This document shows positions 22,243 through 29,500 of a stretch of 34,681 bases of DNA, one piece after another. Positions within the stretch are counted from its first letter, which is position 1. Every line of letters begins with the position of its first letter. Under the pieces are notes generated by a model. It was not told the origin of the DNA and searched no databases. It was given only the letters and a program-made list of their open reading frames with translations. Source of the stretch: an uncultured Oscillibacter sp. (GTDB lineage Bacteria > Bacillota > Clostridia > Oscillospirales > Oscillospiraceae); contig NZ_CANTJS010000032.1 of NCBI RefSeq assembly GCF_947654275.1, positions 1 to 34,681 on the forward strand, written 5' to 3'. The position numbers were made by a program, and so were the translations under genes.

Positions 22243-22590
22243 TTAATAACCGCTGTTCATTCGGTTTCTCCACTCCAGGTCGTCTATTTTTCTCTCCAGA
22301 TCACGAATCGTCTGACTTTCCAAACTGGCCGTCTCCCAGAAGGAGCTCGACAGTTCCACATCAAGCCTGTCCAGATATTCTGCTGTGCGCTTGTCGGTCC
22401 GTGCCTGCTTCCTCATTTTACGGTATTTGTCTGCCAGCTGTCTCGATTGAGCGGTTGCCCTTTTGGGATTGCGAAAATATTTTTCCCCTCTCATGATGTT
22501 GGGCCACCGTTTCAGGTCCCGTCTCCTGTTTCTTGTAATGACCCAATCAATGATGGCAAACAGAGCCATCCACATCAGAAAATCTCTCAT
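22243..22590 (-). CDS. Small membrane-anchored coiled-coil protein, 115 residues
   Basis: One N-terminal membrane helix (residues about 3-20, DFLMWMALFAIIDWVITR) precedes a highly charged basic region (RNRRRDLKRW) and a helical tail. The tail has coiled-coil character near residues 50-110 (QLADKYRKMRKQARTDKR; RDLERKIDDLEWRNR). I do not recognise a family. GGAGGAAATGAAGC precedes ATG 22590. A good sigmaA promoter lies about 225 bp upstream, and a terminator follows the stop. Base composition is slightly less GC-rich than its neighbours. The topology would place the charged domain in the cytoplasm next to the membrane. Function is unknown. Confidence 0.75.
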   Translation of the reverse strand: MRDFLMWMALFAIIDWVITRNRRRDLKRWPNIMRGEKYFRNPKRATAQSRQLADKYRKMRKQARTDKRTAEYLDRLDVELSSSFWETASLESQTIRDLERKIDDLEWRNRMNSGY

Positions 22591-22813
22591 GCTTCATTTC
22601 CTCCATTGTCAAGCGTTTTCTTTGGCTGTTCATCCGTTCGGAAGCGGACGGCCGCGGCCTGTGCCATCTTAAGCGTCCCCTTGTGTATGTTCTCATTGCT
22701 TTGATAGACTCAGCCTGCTTTTTTCTCTCTCAGATAGGACGAGGCAGACGCTTCCTCTGCAAAGGGGCCGAACTGCGCCGGCATGGGATTCTCTGTCCGG
22801 ATGCTGTTTCTTC

Positions 22814-22842
22814 ATTATAGCAGATATGGAAGCGTCCTACAA
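22814..22842 (-). promoter_or_regulatory. Promoter of the 115-residue membrane protein
   Basis: Minus strand: TTGTAG (22837-22842), a 17-bp spacer and TATAAT (22814-22819), with TGC before the -10. The leader to ATG 22590 is about 215 nt. Confidence 0.7.
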
Positions 22843-23104
22843 TACAGGGAAGCGCCCATCTGCGCATTTTATAGCGGGGATGCCATGCGGGAGAGGGGCC
22901 CTGTCCCCTCCCGTTCTTCCTCCATGCTTTCAGAAGACGGGACAGGCCTCTGCATAAAAGCTCCGAAGGGGATACTCCCCGTATACGGGCCGCTCTCCGC
23001 ATCGCTTTTTGGGGACTCTGACGGTCCCGGTGCCGGCCAAAGCCTTTCCCGGACGGACGCCGCACGGAAGAACCGCGCGATTTCGTCCGATTCTTTTTTT
23101 GGAG

Positions 23105-23134
23105 TTGTTCCGGCACAGCGGGGTATGATAAAAT
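23105..23134 (+). promoter_or_regulatory. Candidate promoter of the Y-family polymerase operon
   Basis: TTGTTC (23105-23110), an 18-bp spacer and TAAAAT (23129-23134), overlapping TATGAT (23124-23129). No GAACNNNNGTTC-type LexA site was seen nearby. Confidence 0.45.
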
Positions 23135-23160
23135 GAGAGCAAAGGAGAGGAGGCGCGGAC

Positions 23161-24663
23161 ATGGGAATCTACATCGCCATTGACCTGAAGAGCTTTTATG
23201 CCTCGGTGGAGTGTGTGGAGCGTGGCCTTGACCCACTGACGACAAACCTGGTGGTGGCGGACCTGAGCCGCACGGAGAAAACCATCTGCCTGGCCGTGAC
23301 CCCCTCCCTGAAGGCCTGGGGCATTTCCGGCCGGGCGCGGCTGTTCGAGGTGGTCCAGCGGGTCAGGGAGGTCAATCACCAGCGTCTCCGCGCCGCGCCG
23401 GGGCGGCAGTTCACCGGCGCCTCCTCCAACGACACGGACCTGAAATCCGACCCCGGCCTTGCCCTGGACTACCTGGTGGCCCCGCCCCGTATGGCCCATT
23501 ACATGGACTGGAGCACCCGCATTTACAACATCTATCTCAAGTATATCGCCCCGGAGGACATCCACGTCTATTCCATTGACGAGGTATTCATGGATGTGAC
23601 CCACTACCTGGAGACCTACAGGCTGGGCCCCCGGGAGCTGGCCATGAAAATCATTCTGGACGTGCTGGAGACCACCGGCATCACCGCCACGGCGGGCATT
23701 GGGAGCAATCTGTATCTCTGCAAAATCGCCATGGACATTGTGGCAAAGCACATCCATCCGGACATGAACGGCGTCCGCATCGCCAGACTGGATGAACGGA
23801 GCTACCGCCGCCTGCTGTGGACCCACCGGCCCCTGACGGACTTCTGGCGCGTGGGGAAGGGCTATGCCAAAAAGCTGGAGGCCCACGGGCTGTATACCAT
23901 GGGGGACATCGCCCGCTGTTCCCTGGGAAAGCCCGGCAGCTTCCACTGTGAAGACCTGCTTTACAAGCTCTTCGGCGTCAACGCGGAGCTGCTGATTGAC
24001 CACGCCTGGGGCCGGGAGCCCTGCACCATCGCGGATATCAAGGCATACCGGCCGGAGGCGAAAAGCATCGGCGGCGGGCAGGTGCTCCAGAACCCCTACC
24101 GCTGGGAAAAGGCCCGTCTGGTGCTGCGGGAGATGGCGGACCAGCTATCCCTGGACCTGGTGGACAAGGGGCTGGCAACCAGACAGCTGGTGCTGACAGT
24201 GGGGTACGACATTGAGAATCTGAAGGGCCGGAACTTTAAGGGCGAGGTCGTCACGGACCGCTATGGCCGCGCCATTCCCAAGCACGCCCACGGCACCGAA
24301 AATCTGGAGGACTACACCGCATCGACAAAGCAGATCATCTCCGCCGCCCTGGCGCTGTTCGACCGGGTCGTCGACAAACAGCTGCTGGTCCGGCGTCTGT
24401 ACCTGACCGCGGCCAACGTGCTGGCGGAGGACCGGATTCCCCCGAAGGAGGCGGAGCAGCTGGACCTGTTTACGGACTACGCCGCCCGGGAGGAGCAGCA
24501 GGCCCAAAGGGCGGAGGCCCTGGCAAAGGAACGGAAGATGCAGGAAGCCCTGCTGGCAATCAAGAAAAAATATGGCAAAAACGCCATCCTCAAGGGCATG
24601 AACCTGGAGGAGGGCGCCACGGCAAAAGCCCGGAACAGCCAGATTGGAGGACACAAGGCATGA
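23161..24663 (+). CDS. Y-family DNA polymerase (UmuC/DinB-like)
   Basis: A 500-residue translesion polymerase. The catalytic palm shows YIAIDLKSFYASVEC (first metal-binding aspartate and steric-gate region) and VYSIDEVFMDVT (the SIDE motif with catalytic Asp/Glu). The finger region contains TPSLKAWGI, as in the UvrX/YqjW-type UmuC-like polymerases of Firmicutes. Helix-hairpin-helix and little-finger domains follow (residues about 215-420). The C-terminal segment is helical and basic. It copies damaged DNA with low fidelity. GGAGAGGAGG precedes ATG 23161. The 3' end overlaps the YolD-like gene by four bases (ATGA). No SOS box is evident. Confidence 0.93.
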   Translation: MGIYIAIDLKSFYASVECVERGLDPLTTNLVVADLSRTEKTICLAVTPSLKAWGISGRARLFEVVQRVREVNHQRLRAAPGRQFTGASSNDTDLKSDPGLALDYLVAPPRMAHYMDWSTRIYNIYLKYIAPEDIHVYSIDEVFMDVTHYLETYRLGPRELAMKIILDVLETTGITATAGIGSNLYLCKIAMDIVAKHIHPDMNGVRIARLDERSYRRLLWTHRPLTDFWRVGKGYAKKLEAHGLYTMGDIARCSLGKPGSFHCEDLLYKLFGVNAELLIDHAWGREPCTIADIKAYRPEAKSIGGGQVLQNPYRWEKARLVLREMADQLSLDLVDKGLATRQLVLTVGYDIENLKGRNFKGEVVTDRYGRAIPKHAHGTENLEDYTASTKQIISAALALFDRVVDKQLLVRRLYLTAANVLAEDRIPPKEAEQLDLFTDYAAREEQQAQRAEALAKERKMQEALLAIKKKYGKNAILKGMNLEEGATAKARNSQIGGHKA

Positions 24664-25091
24664 AGGGTCCCTACGACGACATCATTCACCTGCCCTATCA
24701 GGGTTCCGCCGTCCGGCCCCATATGTCCGCTCGGGACCGGGCCGCCCAGTTCGCCCCCTTCGCCGCCCTCACCGGCTATGAGGACGCCGTGCGGGAAGCG
24801 GCCCGGCTGACGGACGCGCGGGCGGAGCTGACCGAGGATGAGCAGTCCCTTCTGGACGGGAAGCTGCAAAAGCTGGCGGACTGCGCCGGCAGTCATCCGA
24901 AAGTAGAGCTGACCTGGTTTCAGGCGGACAGGAGAAAGGCCGGAGGGGCATATGTCACCACCTCCGGCCGGCTGAAAAAGATTGATGATTACGAGGGCGC
25001 TCTGGTCCTGATGGAGGGAGAGCGGATTCTGATTGAGGACCTTTTGGACGTGCGGCTCCTGGAGCCGTCCCCGCCTTCAGACCGGGTCTGA
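24660..25091 (+). CDS. YolD-like protein, partner of the Y-family polymerase
   Basis: A 143-residue cytoplasmic protein of the YolD-like family, which typically sits directly after UmuC-like polymerases in Firmicutes and is thought to act with them, possibly as a UmuD analogue. The N-terminal signature YDDIIHLPYQGSAVRPHMSA followed by RDRAAQFAPFAALTGYEDAV is characteristic. The C-terminal half forms a small beta-rich domain (YVTTSGRLKKIDDYEGALVL; ILIEDLLDVRLLE). Its ATG overlaps the polymerase stop, so translation is coupled. The role in mutagenesis is from family knowledge, not from this sequence. Confidence 0.9.
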   Translation: MKGPYDDIIHLPYQGSAVRPHMSARDRAAQFAPFAALTGYEDAVREAARLTDARAELTEDEQSLLDGKLQKLADCAGSHPKVELTWFQADRRKAGGAYVTTSGRLKKIDDYEGALVLMEGERILIEDLLDVRLLEPSPPSDRV

Positions 25092-25098
25092 ACGTCAC

Positions 25099-25124
25099 AG
25101 AGCCGCCGGTGAACCGGCGGCTCT
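25099..25124. terminator. Hairpin between convergent yolD-like and vanY-like genes
   Basis: AGAGCCGCCGG (25099-25109) pairs perfectly with 25114-25124 around a TGAA loop. T-runs are poor on both sides, but its position between convergent genes suits a shared terminator. Confidence 0.6.
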
Positions 25125-25149
25125 GCGGCTTGTCTGCCGTTCCGTTCCC

Positions 25150-26184
25150 TCACTTCGCCAGGTACTCCTCCAGGCAGAGGCCGCCGTCCATGATGGCCCT
25201 GGCGGCCTCCTCTCCCACATAGCGGTAATGCCAGGGCTCATAGCCCACACCGGTGAGGGTGCTTTTGTCCGTGGGATAGCGGAGAATAAAACCGTATTCG
25301 GCGCAGTGCTCCATCAGCCAGCGCTGCACGGGCCTGTCCTCCTGGGCCTGGTCCAGCAGCTGGTATTCTATGTCCACAATGTCCACCGCCAGCCCCGCCT
25401 GGTGCTCGCTGGTTCCGGGCCGGGCCACCCAGACGGCGGCCTGCCGCTCTGCCTCCTCCCGGTCATAGCCCTGGGCCATACAGGAGGCAACCTTTTTTTC
25501 ATACAGCTCGCTCTGCTTGTCCCAGGTCCGGAAGGAGGAGCAGATGGTAGGCCGGTAGCCCGCCGCCCGCGCCCCGTCCATCATGGCCTGCAAGGACGGA
25601 TAGGCCCGGCTGTCAATGGCGTGGCCGTTTTTCAGATTCGTCAGCTCCGGAACCTGAAAATCCTCCGGCAGGGGGTGGTCTCCGTTTACCAGAATCAGGT
25701 TCCAGTCTGCGGAAGAGGCCGTCCCCGACGGGGCCCCGGGCCGAGCCGTTCCGGTATTTGTTTCCGACGGAGCCCCGGGCCGGGCCGACCCGGCGGACTG
25801 CCCTGATGAGGCCCCGGAAAAAATCGCCCCCGGAACCCCCAGAATCCGGACGCCGCCGGAATCCGAAGGGCTGTCCGGCTCCTCCGGCAGAAGCGCTGCG
25901 CCGGACTCCTCCGGCTGAATCCCTCCGACCTCCGGAACGAAAGCGCCGGCAGCATTGGCCGCCTCCGGCATTGCAGCCGCCCGCCCCAACAGGAAGCCGC
26001 AGCAGAACAGGACCAGTCCCGTCAAAATCAGAGGCGCGGCCCGGCGTCTCTGCCGTCTCCGCCGCCTCCGGGCGGTCCGGCGGGCCGGAGGAGGCGGGGA
26101 AAAATCGTCCCAGCGCTCCGGCGGCGCGGCGCGGTACTCACGGTTCGGCAGGGGAAACTCCCGGACGATGCAGGAAGAAGACAT
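25150..26184 (-). CDS. VanY-type D-alanyl-D-alanine carboxypeptidase (M15B), membrane anchored
   Basis: A 344-residue enzyme. The cytoplasmic N-terminus ends in an arginine-rich run (about 35-48). A membrane helix follows at about 51-67 (PLILTGLVLFCCGFLLG), then a 100-residue Pro/Ser/Gly-rich linker with a duplicated ARPGAPS motif. The catalytic M15B domain (about 175-344) has the substrate-binding SSFRT, zinc ligands in SEHQAGLAVDI and EPWHYRYVG, and the intervening YGFILRYP. It removes the terminal D-Ala from peptidoglycan peptides outside the membrane. AAGGAG lies 9 bases before ATG 26184. The gene follows the two-component operon by 87 bp, and its upstream region carries TGCATC-type 11-bp repeats also found before the response regulator. 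VanY in a resistance cluster would need vanHAX partners, which are absent. Confidence 0.9.
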   Translation of the reverse strand: MSSSCIVREFPLPNREYRAAPPERWDDFSPPPPARRTARRRRRRQRRRAAPLILTGLVLFCCGFLLGRAAAMPEAANAAGAFVPEVGGIQPEESGAALLPEEPDSPSDSGGVRILGVPGAIFSGASSGQSAGSARPGAPSETNTGTARPGAPSGTASSADWNLILVNGDHPLPEDFQVPELTNLKNGHAIDSRAYPSLQAMMDGARAAGYRPTICSSFRTWDKQSELYEKKVASCMAQGYDREEAERQAAVWVARPGTSEHQAGLAVDIVDIEYQLLDQAQEDRPVQRWLMEHCAEYGFILRYPTDKSTLTGVGYEPWHYRYVGEEAARAIMDGGLCLEEYLAK

Positions 26185-26235
26185 AGGAAACAGCTCCTTT
26201 TCTGTTGGATTCTGCTCCTATGGTACAGGCTGTTT

Positions 26236-26273
26236 TCATCAAAACCGCCGCCTTTTTGCATCGTTCCGGCATC
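26236..26273 (-). promoter_or_regulatory. Candidate response-regulator sites upstream of the vanY-like gene
   Basis: CATC-type repeats begin at 26236 (TCATC), 26258 (GCATC) and 26269 (GCATC), spaced at 11-bp multiples; 26247 (GCCGC) is a degenerate copy. The 11-mer TTTTTGCATCG is shared exactly with the region before the response regulator gene. A weak -10 (TACCAT, 26219-26224) lies downstream. Confidence 0.5.
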
Positions 26274-27042
26274 ATTTCCCGGCAGACTGAAGGCCGCCGT
26301 ATACGTCCGCCGCCTCCAGCTCCGGCCTGAACTCCAGCAGCCGGGAGAAGGCCACCACATGGTATACCGCCTGACTGCCCCCCAGGCGGAAGACAGCCGC
26401 ATACCGTCTGTGTTCTTCCCCGTCCTCCGCCAATTCATAGTCCAGCGCATCCCCCAGATGCGCCAGGAACCGGGTCCCCTTGTCCTCCGGCGGGACGTCC
26501 TCCATCAGGACGGCGGGCCCCGCCAGGCGAAAGGACAGCGCCCGCCCGGTCTCCGGGTCCAGGGTCATAATCAGCTCGTAGTCCCACCCGTCCGAGGCCC
26601 AGACGGACAAAAACCCGGCGCTGGACAGGTCCGCCCGGTCCCGGAGGTAGAAGCGGAAGGCGGAGAAATGCCCGGTCCAATCGAATTCCGGCTGTCCAGA
26701 CGGCAGCACCCCGGCCTCCGTCAGCATCTCCACCGCCCTCCGGGCCAGGGCAGAGGCCTCCGAAAGGGCCTCCGGCGATTCCAGAACCTGCTCCGCTATG
26801 GTCAGGCGCTCCGGGGCGGTCTGCTGCGTGGCCAGCAGCTCAATCCGGCCCGGCAGGTCCGGAGGCCGGGCGGGGAAATTGCTGTCCTCCCCCAGCTCCT
26901 CGCTGTGGACCCCGCCCAGCAGCGCCCCGTCCCCCAGGGCGGACAGCCGGGGCGGCAGCAGCGCCAGGGCCAGCACCGTCAGCAGAGTCAGCACCGGCGC
27001 CGTCAGGGCGGTGAGAAACAGGGATATCCGCTTAGCCGTCAT
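26272..27042 (-). CDS. Membrane-anchored protein of unknown family, paralogue 2 of the two-component locus
   Basis: A 256-residue protein with one N-terminal membrane helix (about 7-29, LFLTALTAPVLTLLTVLALAL) and an extracellular or periplasm-facing domain. A block after the helix (LSALGDGALLGGVHSEELGE, then DSNFPAR and PDLPGR) is strongly conserved with paralogue 1. Shared FYLRDRADLSSAGF and ETGRALSFRLAGP segments align further on. I do not recognise a domain family. ATG 27042 overlaps the paralogue 1 stop by 11 bp, and AGGAG lies 12 bases upstream. Overlap with an operon encoding a kinase and regulator suggests a sensory or kinase-modulating role, comparable in position to YycH/YycI after WalK. 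That comparison is inference only. Confidence 0.8.
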   Translation of the reverse strand: MTAKRISLFLTALTAPVLTLLTVLALALLPPRLSALGDGALLGGVHSEELGEDSNFPARPPDLPGRIELLATQQTAPERLTIAEQVLESPEALSEASALARRAVEMLTEAGVLPSGQPEFDWTGHFSAFRFYLRDRADLSSAGFLSVWASDGWDYELIMTLDPETGRALSFRLAGPAVLMEDVPPEDKGTRFLAHLGDALDYELAEDGEEHRRYAAVFRLGGSQAVYHVVAFSRLLEFRPELEAADVYGGLQSAGK

Positions 27043-27841
27043 AATAGGACACTCCTGTGCTGGAATTCCCCAGACCCAGAGCCTCCCGCCGGTCTGCGTC
27101 CGTATAATAGGCGTTCAGGTCCACATACGGATAGATTCCCAGGTTTTCTCCAAACTGCCGGAACATATACAGGACACTGGTGCCCAGCACGCGAAAGACC
27201 GCCTCGCCGCCGTAGGATTCCCAGAACTCACAGGCGCAGCCCAGACCGTCCAGAAACGTTTGGCCCACTGTTTCCGCATCCGTCAAATTCTTTGCCAGCA
27301 GGATGGAATACACCTCCAGAGACAGAATCCGGCCGCTCTCTCCGTCCAGACACAGCTGGAGATAATCCGCCGTCTTTTGAACATACGTGCTCATTTCCAC
27401 AAAAGAGGCGCTGGACAGGTCGGATTGATCCCGGAGAAACATCCGGCTTCCGCTGAAGCCCTCAATGTCCCCTGTCAGCCCCTCCGGCAGAACGCCGGAT
27501 TCCTCCAGCTCTCTCAGCCCCGCCAGCGCCAGGGCGGCGGTCCGGTCCAGCTCCTCCCCCTCCAGAATCTGCTCCACAATGGTCAGATGCTCCGGCAGGG
27601 AATTCCGCTGGGCCAGCAGCCAGAGCCGCCCCGGCAGGTCCGGCGTCCGGGCGGGGAAGCTGCTGTCCTCCCCCAGCTCCTCGCTGTGGACCACGCCGGT
27701 GAGCCGTCGGTCCTCCAGAGCGGACAGCCGCAGGGGCAGCAGCGTCAGCCCCGCCACCGTCAGGCAGGTCAGCAGGGGTAACAGACCGTTTTTCCAGTTC
27801 CGCCAACGGCGCGGAACGTTTGAAATGCCGGGAACGCTCAT
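27032..27841 (-). CDS. Membrane-anchored protein of unknown family, paralogue 1 of the two-component locus
   Basis: A 269-residue protein with a basic N-terminus (VPRRWRNWKN) and one membrane helix (about 19-38, GLLPLLTCLTVAGLTLLPL). The ectodomain opens with LSALEDRRLTGVVHSEELGE, nearly the same as in paralogue 2. FLRDQSDLSSASF and GESGRILSLEVYSILL also align between the two. The C-terminal part is aromatic-rich (YPYVDLNAYYTDADRREAL). ATG 27841 overlaps the histidine kinase stop (ATGA) and GGGAGG precedes it, so its synthesis is coupled to the kinase. Its tight coupling makes a direct physical role with the kinase likely. No enzyme motif is seen. Gene duplication explains the pair. Confidence 0.8.
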   Translation of the reverse strand: MSVPGISNVPRRWRNWKNGLLPLLTCLTVAGLTLLPLRLSALEDRRLTGVVHSEELGEDSSFPARTPDLPGRLWLLAQRNSLPEHLTIVEQILEGEELDRTAALALAGLRELEESGVLPEGLTGDIEGFSGSRMFLRDQSDLSSASFVEMSTYVQKTADYLQLCLDGESGRILSLEVYSILLAKNLTDAETVGQTFLDGLGCACEFWESYGGEAVFRVLGTSVLYMFRQFGENLGIYPYVDLNAYYTDADRREALGLGNSSTGVSYYDG

Positions 27842-29418
27842 ACCGGACCGCCTCCCTTCAGGAAGACCGTGACTCTCGTGCCCCGGCCCAGAGTGCTCTC
27901 CAGCTCCATGCGGCCCCCGTGGAGCTCCACGATGCGGCGGCACAGGGCCAAACCCAGCCCCGCGCCTCCCTGGGCCCGGGCCCGGGACTTGTCCACCATG
28001 TAAAAGGCCTCGGTCACCCGGGCCAGCTCCTCCGGCGGGATACCCTTGCCGCTGTCCGTCACCCGGATGCAGCACAGGCCCGGTTCCGGGGAGACGCCGG
28101 TTTCCGTGTCCGCTCCGGGCTCTGCGGACGCGTTGTGCGCTCCGCCTGCCCCGGACTCCGAAACCGGCTTGCATTCTTCACCCGCCCCGGACTCCGAAAC
28201 CGCCTCGTACTTTCCGCCCGCCGCCAGCGCATCAGCGCTGGCGGAAACCAAAAAACCCTCCAGAAGGATGTTCCCCGGGCCCTCAAGACCCTCCATGGCC
28301 TTTCGGGCGTTGTCCAGCAGATTGACGCAGACGGACTCCATCAGGTCCGGCTCCATCAGCGCCGTCACCGCCTGAGCCCGGACAGTCAGCCGCAGTCTCG
28401 CCCGCTCCAGGGCGGGTCCCATGACCCCCGCCGCCCGGCCCAAAAAGAGGTCCAGCCGGACGGGGCGCAGGGAGAAGTCCTGCCGCTCCAGGACGATGAG
28501 ATCCAGCAGCTTCCGGCTCAGGGCCTCCAGACGGCGGCCCTCGCTGAAAATATACCCGGCGCTCTCCCGGACCTGGTCCGCCGTGGCGGGGCGGGAGCGG
28601 AGCAGGTCGGCATAGCCGATGATAGAGGTCAGGGGCGTCTTGATTTCGTGGGCAAAGCTGCCGATGAAATCCTCCTGCCGCCGGGCCGCGCCGGTGAGCT
28701 CCCGGACCTGCCGCCGGATGCGGTGGGCCATGACGTTGAAGTCCGCCGACAGCTGGGCAATCTCGTCGTCCCCTGTGACCTCCACCCGCTGGCTGAGGTC
28801 CCCGCCGGCCATGCGCCGGGTGGCGGCGGAGAGGCGGGCCAGAGGCCGCAGCAGCATGGAGGCAATCAGAAGGGACAGCAGGCCCACCGCCCCGGTGAGA
28901 ATCAGCATCAGCATGAAAAAGCGCTGATACAGGGCATCCCGGTCGGAAAACAGGCTGCTGACCTCCCGGCAGTTCTCCAGATACAGAACGCCGTCCTCCA
29001 GCCGGAGGGGGCTGGCGGCGTGGAGGTAGATCCGCCCATCCCCCAGGGCCCGCATCACCCAACCCCGCTGCCCCTCGGGCAGGGCGGCGGTGAGCTCCCC
29101 GGTCTCCACCGGCAGCTTGCCGCTGCCCCCCAGGGCGGTCCCGCCCTCATCGCTGAGGCGGAAGGACACCGTGCCCCGGCTGGTAGTGATGCGGATGCCT
29201 CCGGCGGCCTGGGCCAGCTCCCGGCGGCTGTACTGGGGGTTAAAGGTCAGCTCCTGGGCCAGGGCATATCGCAGCAGGTCGTTTTCCTCATAGAGAGCGG
29301 ACACCTCCCGGTCCAGAGAACCCCGGAACTGGGCGTCAATCAGGACGTAGCCCCCTGCGGAGCAGGCCAGAGCCGTAATCAGAACCATGCTGCAAAACAA
29401 TTTCCAGAAGAGCTTCAT
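27838..29418 (-). CDS. Sensor histidine kinase with an insert in the ATP-binding domain
   Basis: A 526-residue membrane kinase. Helices at about 7-27 and 164-188 bracket an extracellular sensor domain. HAMP follows (about 188-245, RPLARLSAATRRMAGGDLSQ). The HisKA box SFAHEIKTPLTSIIGY carries phospho-accepting His257. The ATPase domain has the N box VNLLDNA, G1 DSGKGIP, F-box-like EAFYM and G2 GAGLGLAL. Between N and G1, where a short beta-hairpin is usual, lies an insert of about 50 residues with imperfect SESGAG/AEPGA/PEPG repeats. ATG 29418 with GACGGTGA before it is preferred to GTG 29427. It should phosphorylate the OmpR-type regulator encoded upstream. The stop overlaps paralogue 1. Confidence 0.92.
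   Translation of the reverse strand: MKLFWKLFCSMVLITALACSAGGYVLIDAQFRGSLDREVSALYEENDLLRYALAQELTFNPQYSRRELAQAAGGIRITTSRGTVSFRLSDEGGTALGGSGKLPVETGELTAALPEGQRGWVMRALGDGRIYLHAASPLRLEDGVLYLENCREVSSLFSDRDALYQRFFMLMLILTGAVGLLSLLIASMLLRPLARLSAATRRMAGGDLSQRVEVTGDDEIAQLSADFNVMAHRIRRQVRELTGAARRQEDFIGSFAHEIKTPLTSIIGYADLLRSRPATADQVRESAGYIFSEGRRLEALSRKLLDLIVLERQDFSLRPVRLDLFLGRAAGVMGPALERARLRLTVRAQAVTALMEPDLMESVCVNLLDNARKAMEGLEGPGNILLEGFLVSASADALAAGGKYEAVSESGAGEECKPVSESGAGGAHNASAEPGADTETGVSPEPGLCCIRVTDSGKGIPPEELARVTEAFYMVDKSRARAQGGAGLGLALCRRIVELHGGRMELESTLGRGTRVTVFLKGGGPV
28080..28235 (-). repeat. Imperfect repeats inside the kinase ATP-binding domain
   Basis: The segment CCCCGGACTCCGAAACCG appears twice about 36 bp apart (near 28158 and 28194), with degenerate copies towards 28080. 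In protein it gives repeated SESGAG and related E-x-G units. It lies in a loop of the catalytic domain and keeps frame. Confidence 0.6.
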
Positions 29419-29447
29419 AAAAATCACCGTCTTTCACAGCGTGAAGG

Positions 29448-29494
29448 GTGGAGAGTGGAGATATTCTGTAATACACAATCTCCACACTCTCCAC
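29448..29494 (-). repeat. Intercistronic hairpin between response regulator and kinase genes
   Basis: GTGGAGAGTGGAGAT (from 29448) is complementary to ATCTCCACACTCTCCAC (29478-29494) with a 2-nt bulge and a loop of about 15 nt. It fills most of the 82-bp gap between the genes. It resembles short dispersed palindromic repeats of gut Clostridia; it may tune kinase expression relative to the regulator. Confidence 0.55.
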
Positions 29495-29500
29495 TCACAG

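Larger units (their letters stand above)
22591..23160. other. 570-bp region with a long leader and no supported gene
   Basis: Contains the minus-strand promoter at 22814-22842, its roughly 215-nt leader, a GC hairpin (CGGGAGAGGGG with CCCCTCCCG, about 22889-22916), and the polymerase promoter near 23105-23134. Open frames here lack ribosome sites and family resemblance. No known RNA family was recognised. Confidence 0.5.

Noticed and set aside
23040..23160. LexA/SOS box before the Y-family polymerase
   Set aside because: No convincing GAAC-N4-GTTC-type palindrome was found upstream; SOS control cannot be claimed from this sequence.
25150..26184. Part of a vancomycin-resistance cluster
   Set aside because: A VanY-like enzyme next to a two-component system is suggestive, but no vanH, vanA/B-type ligase or vanX gene is present, so only a general peptidoglycan role is supported.
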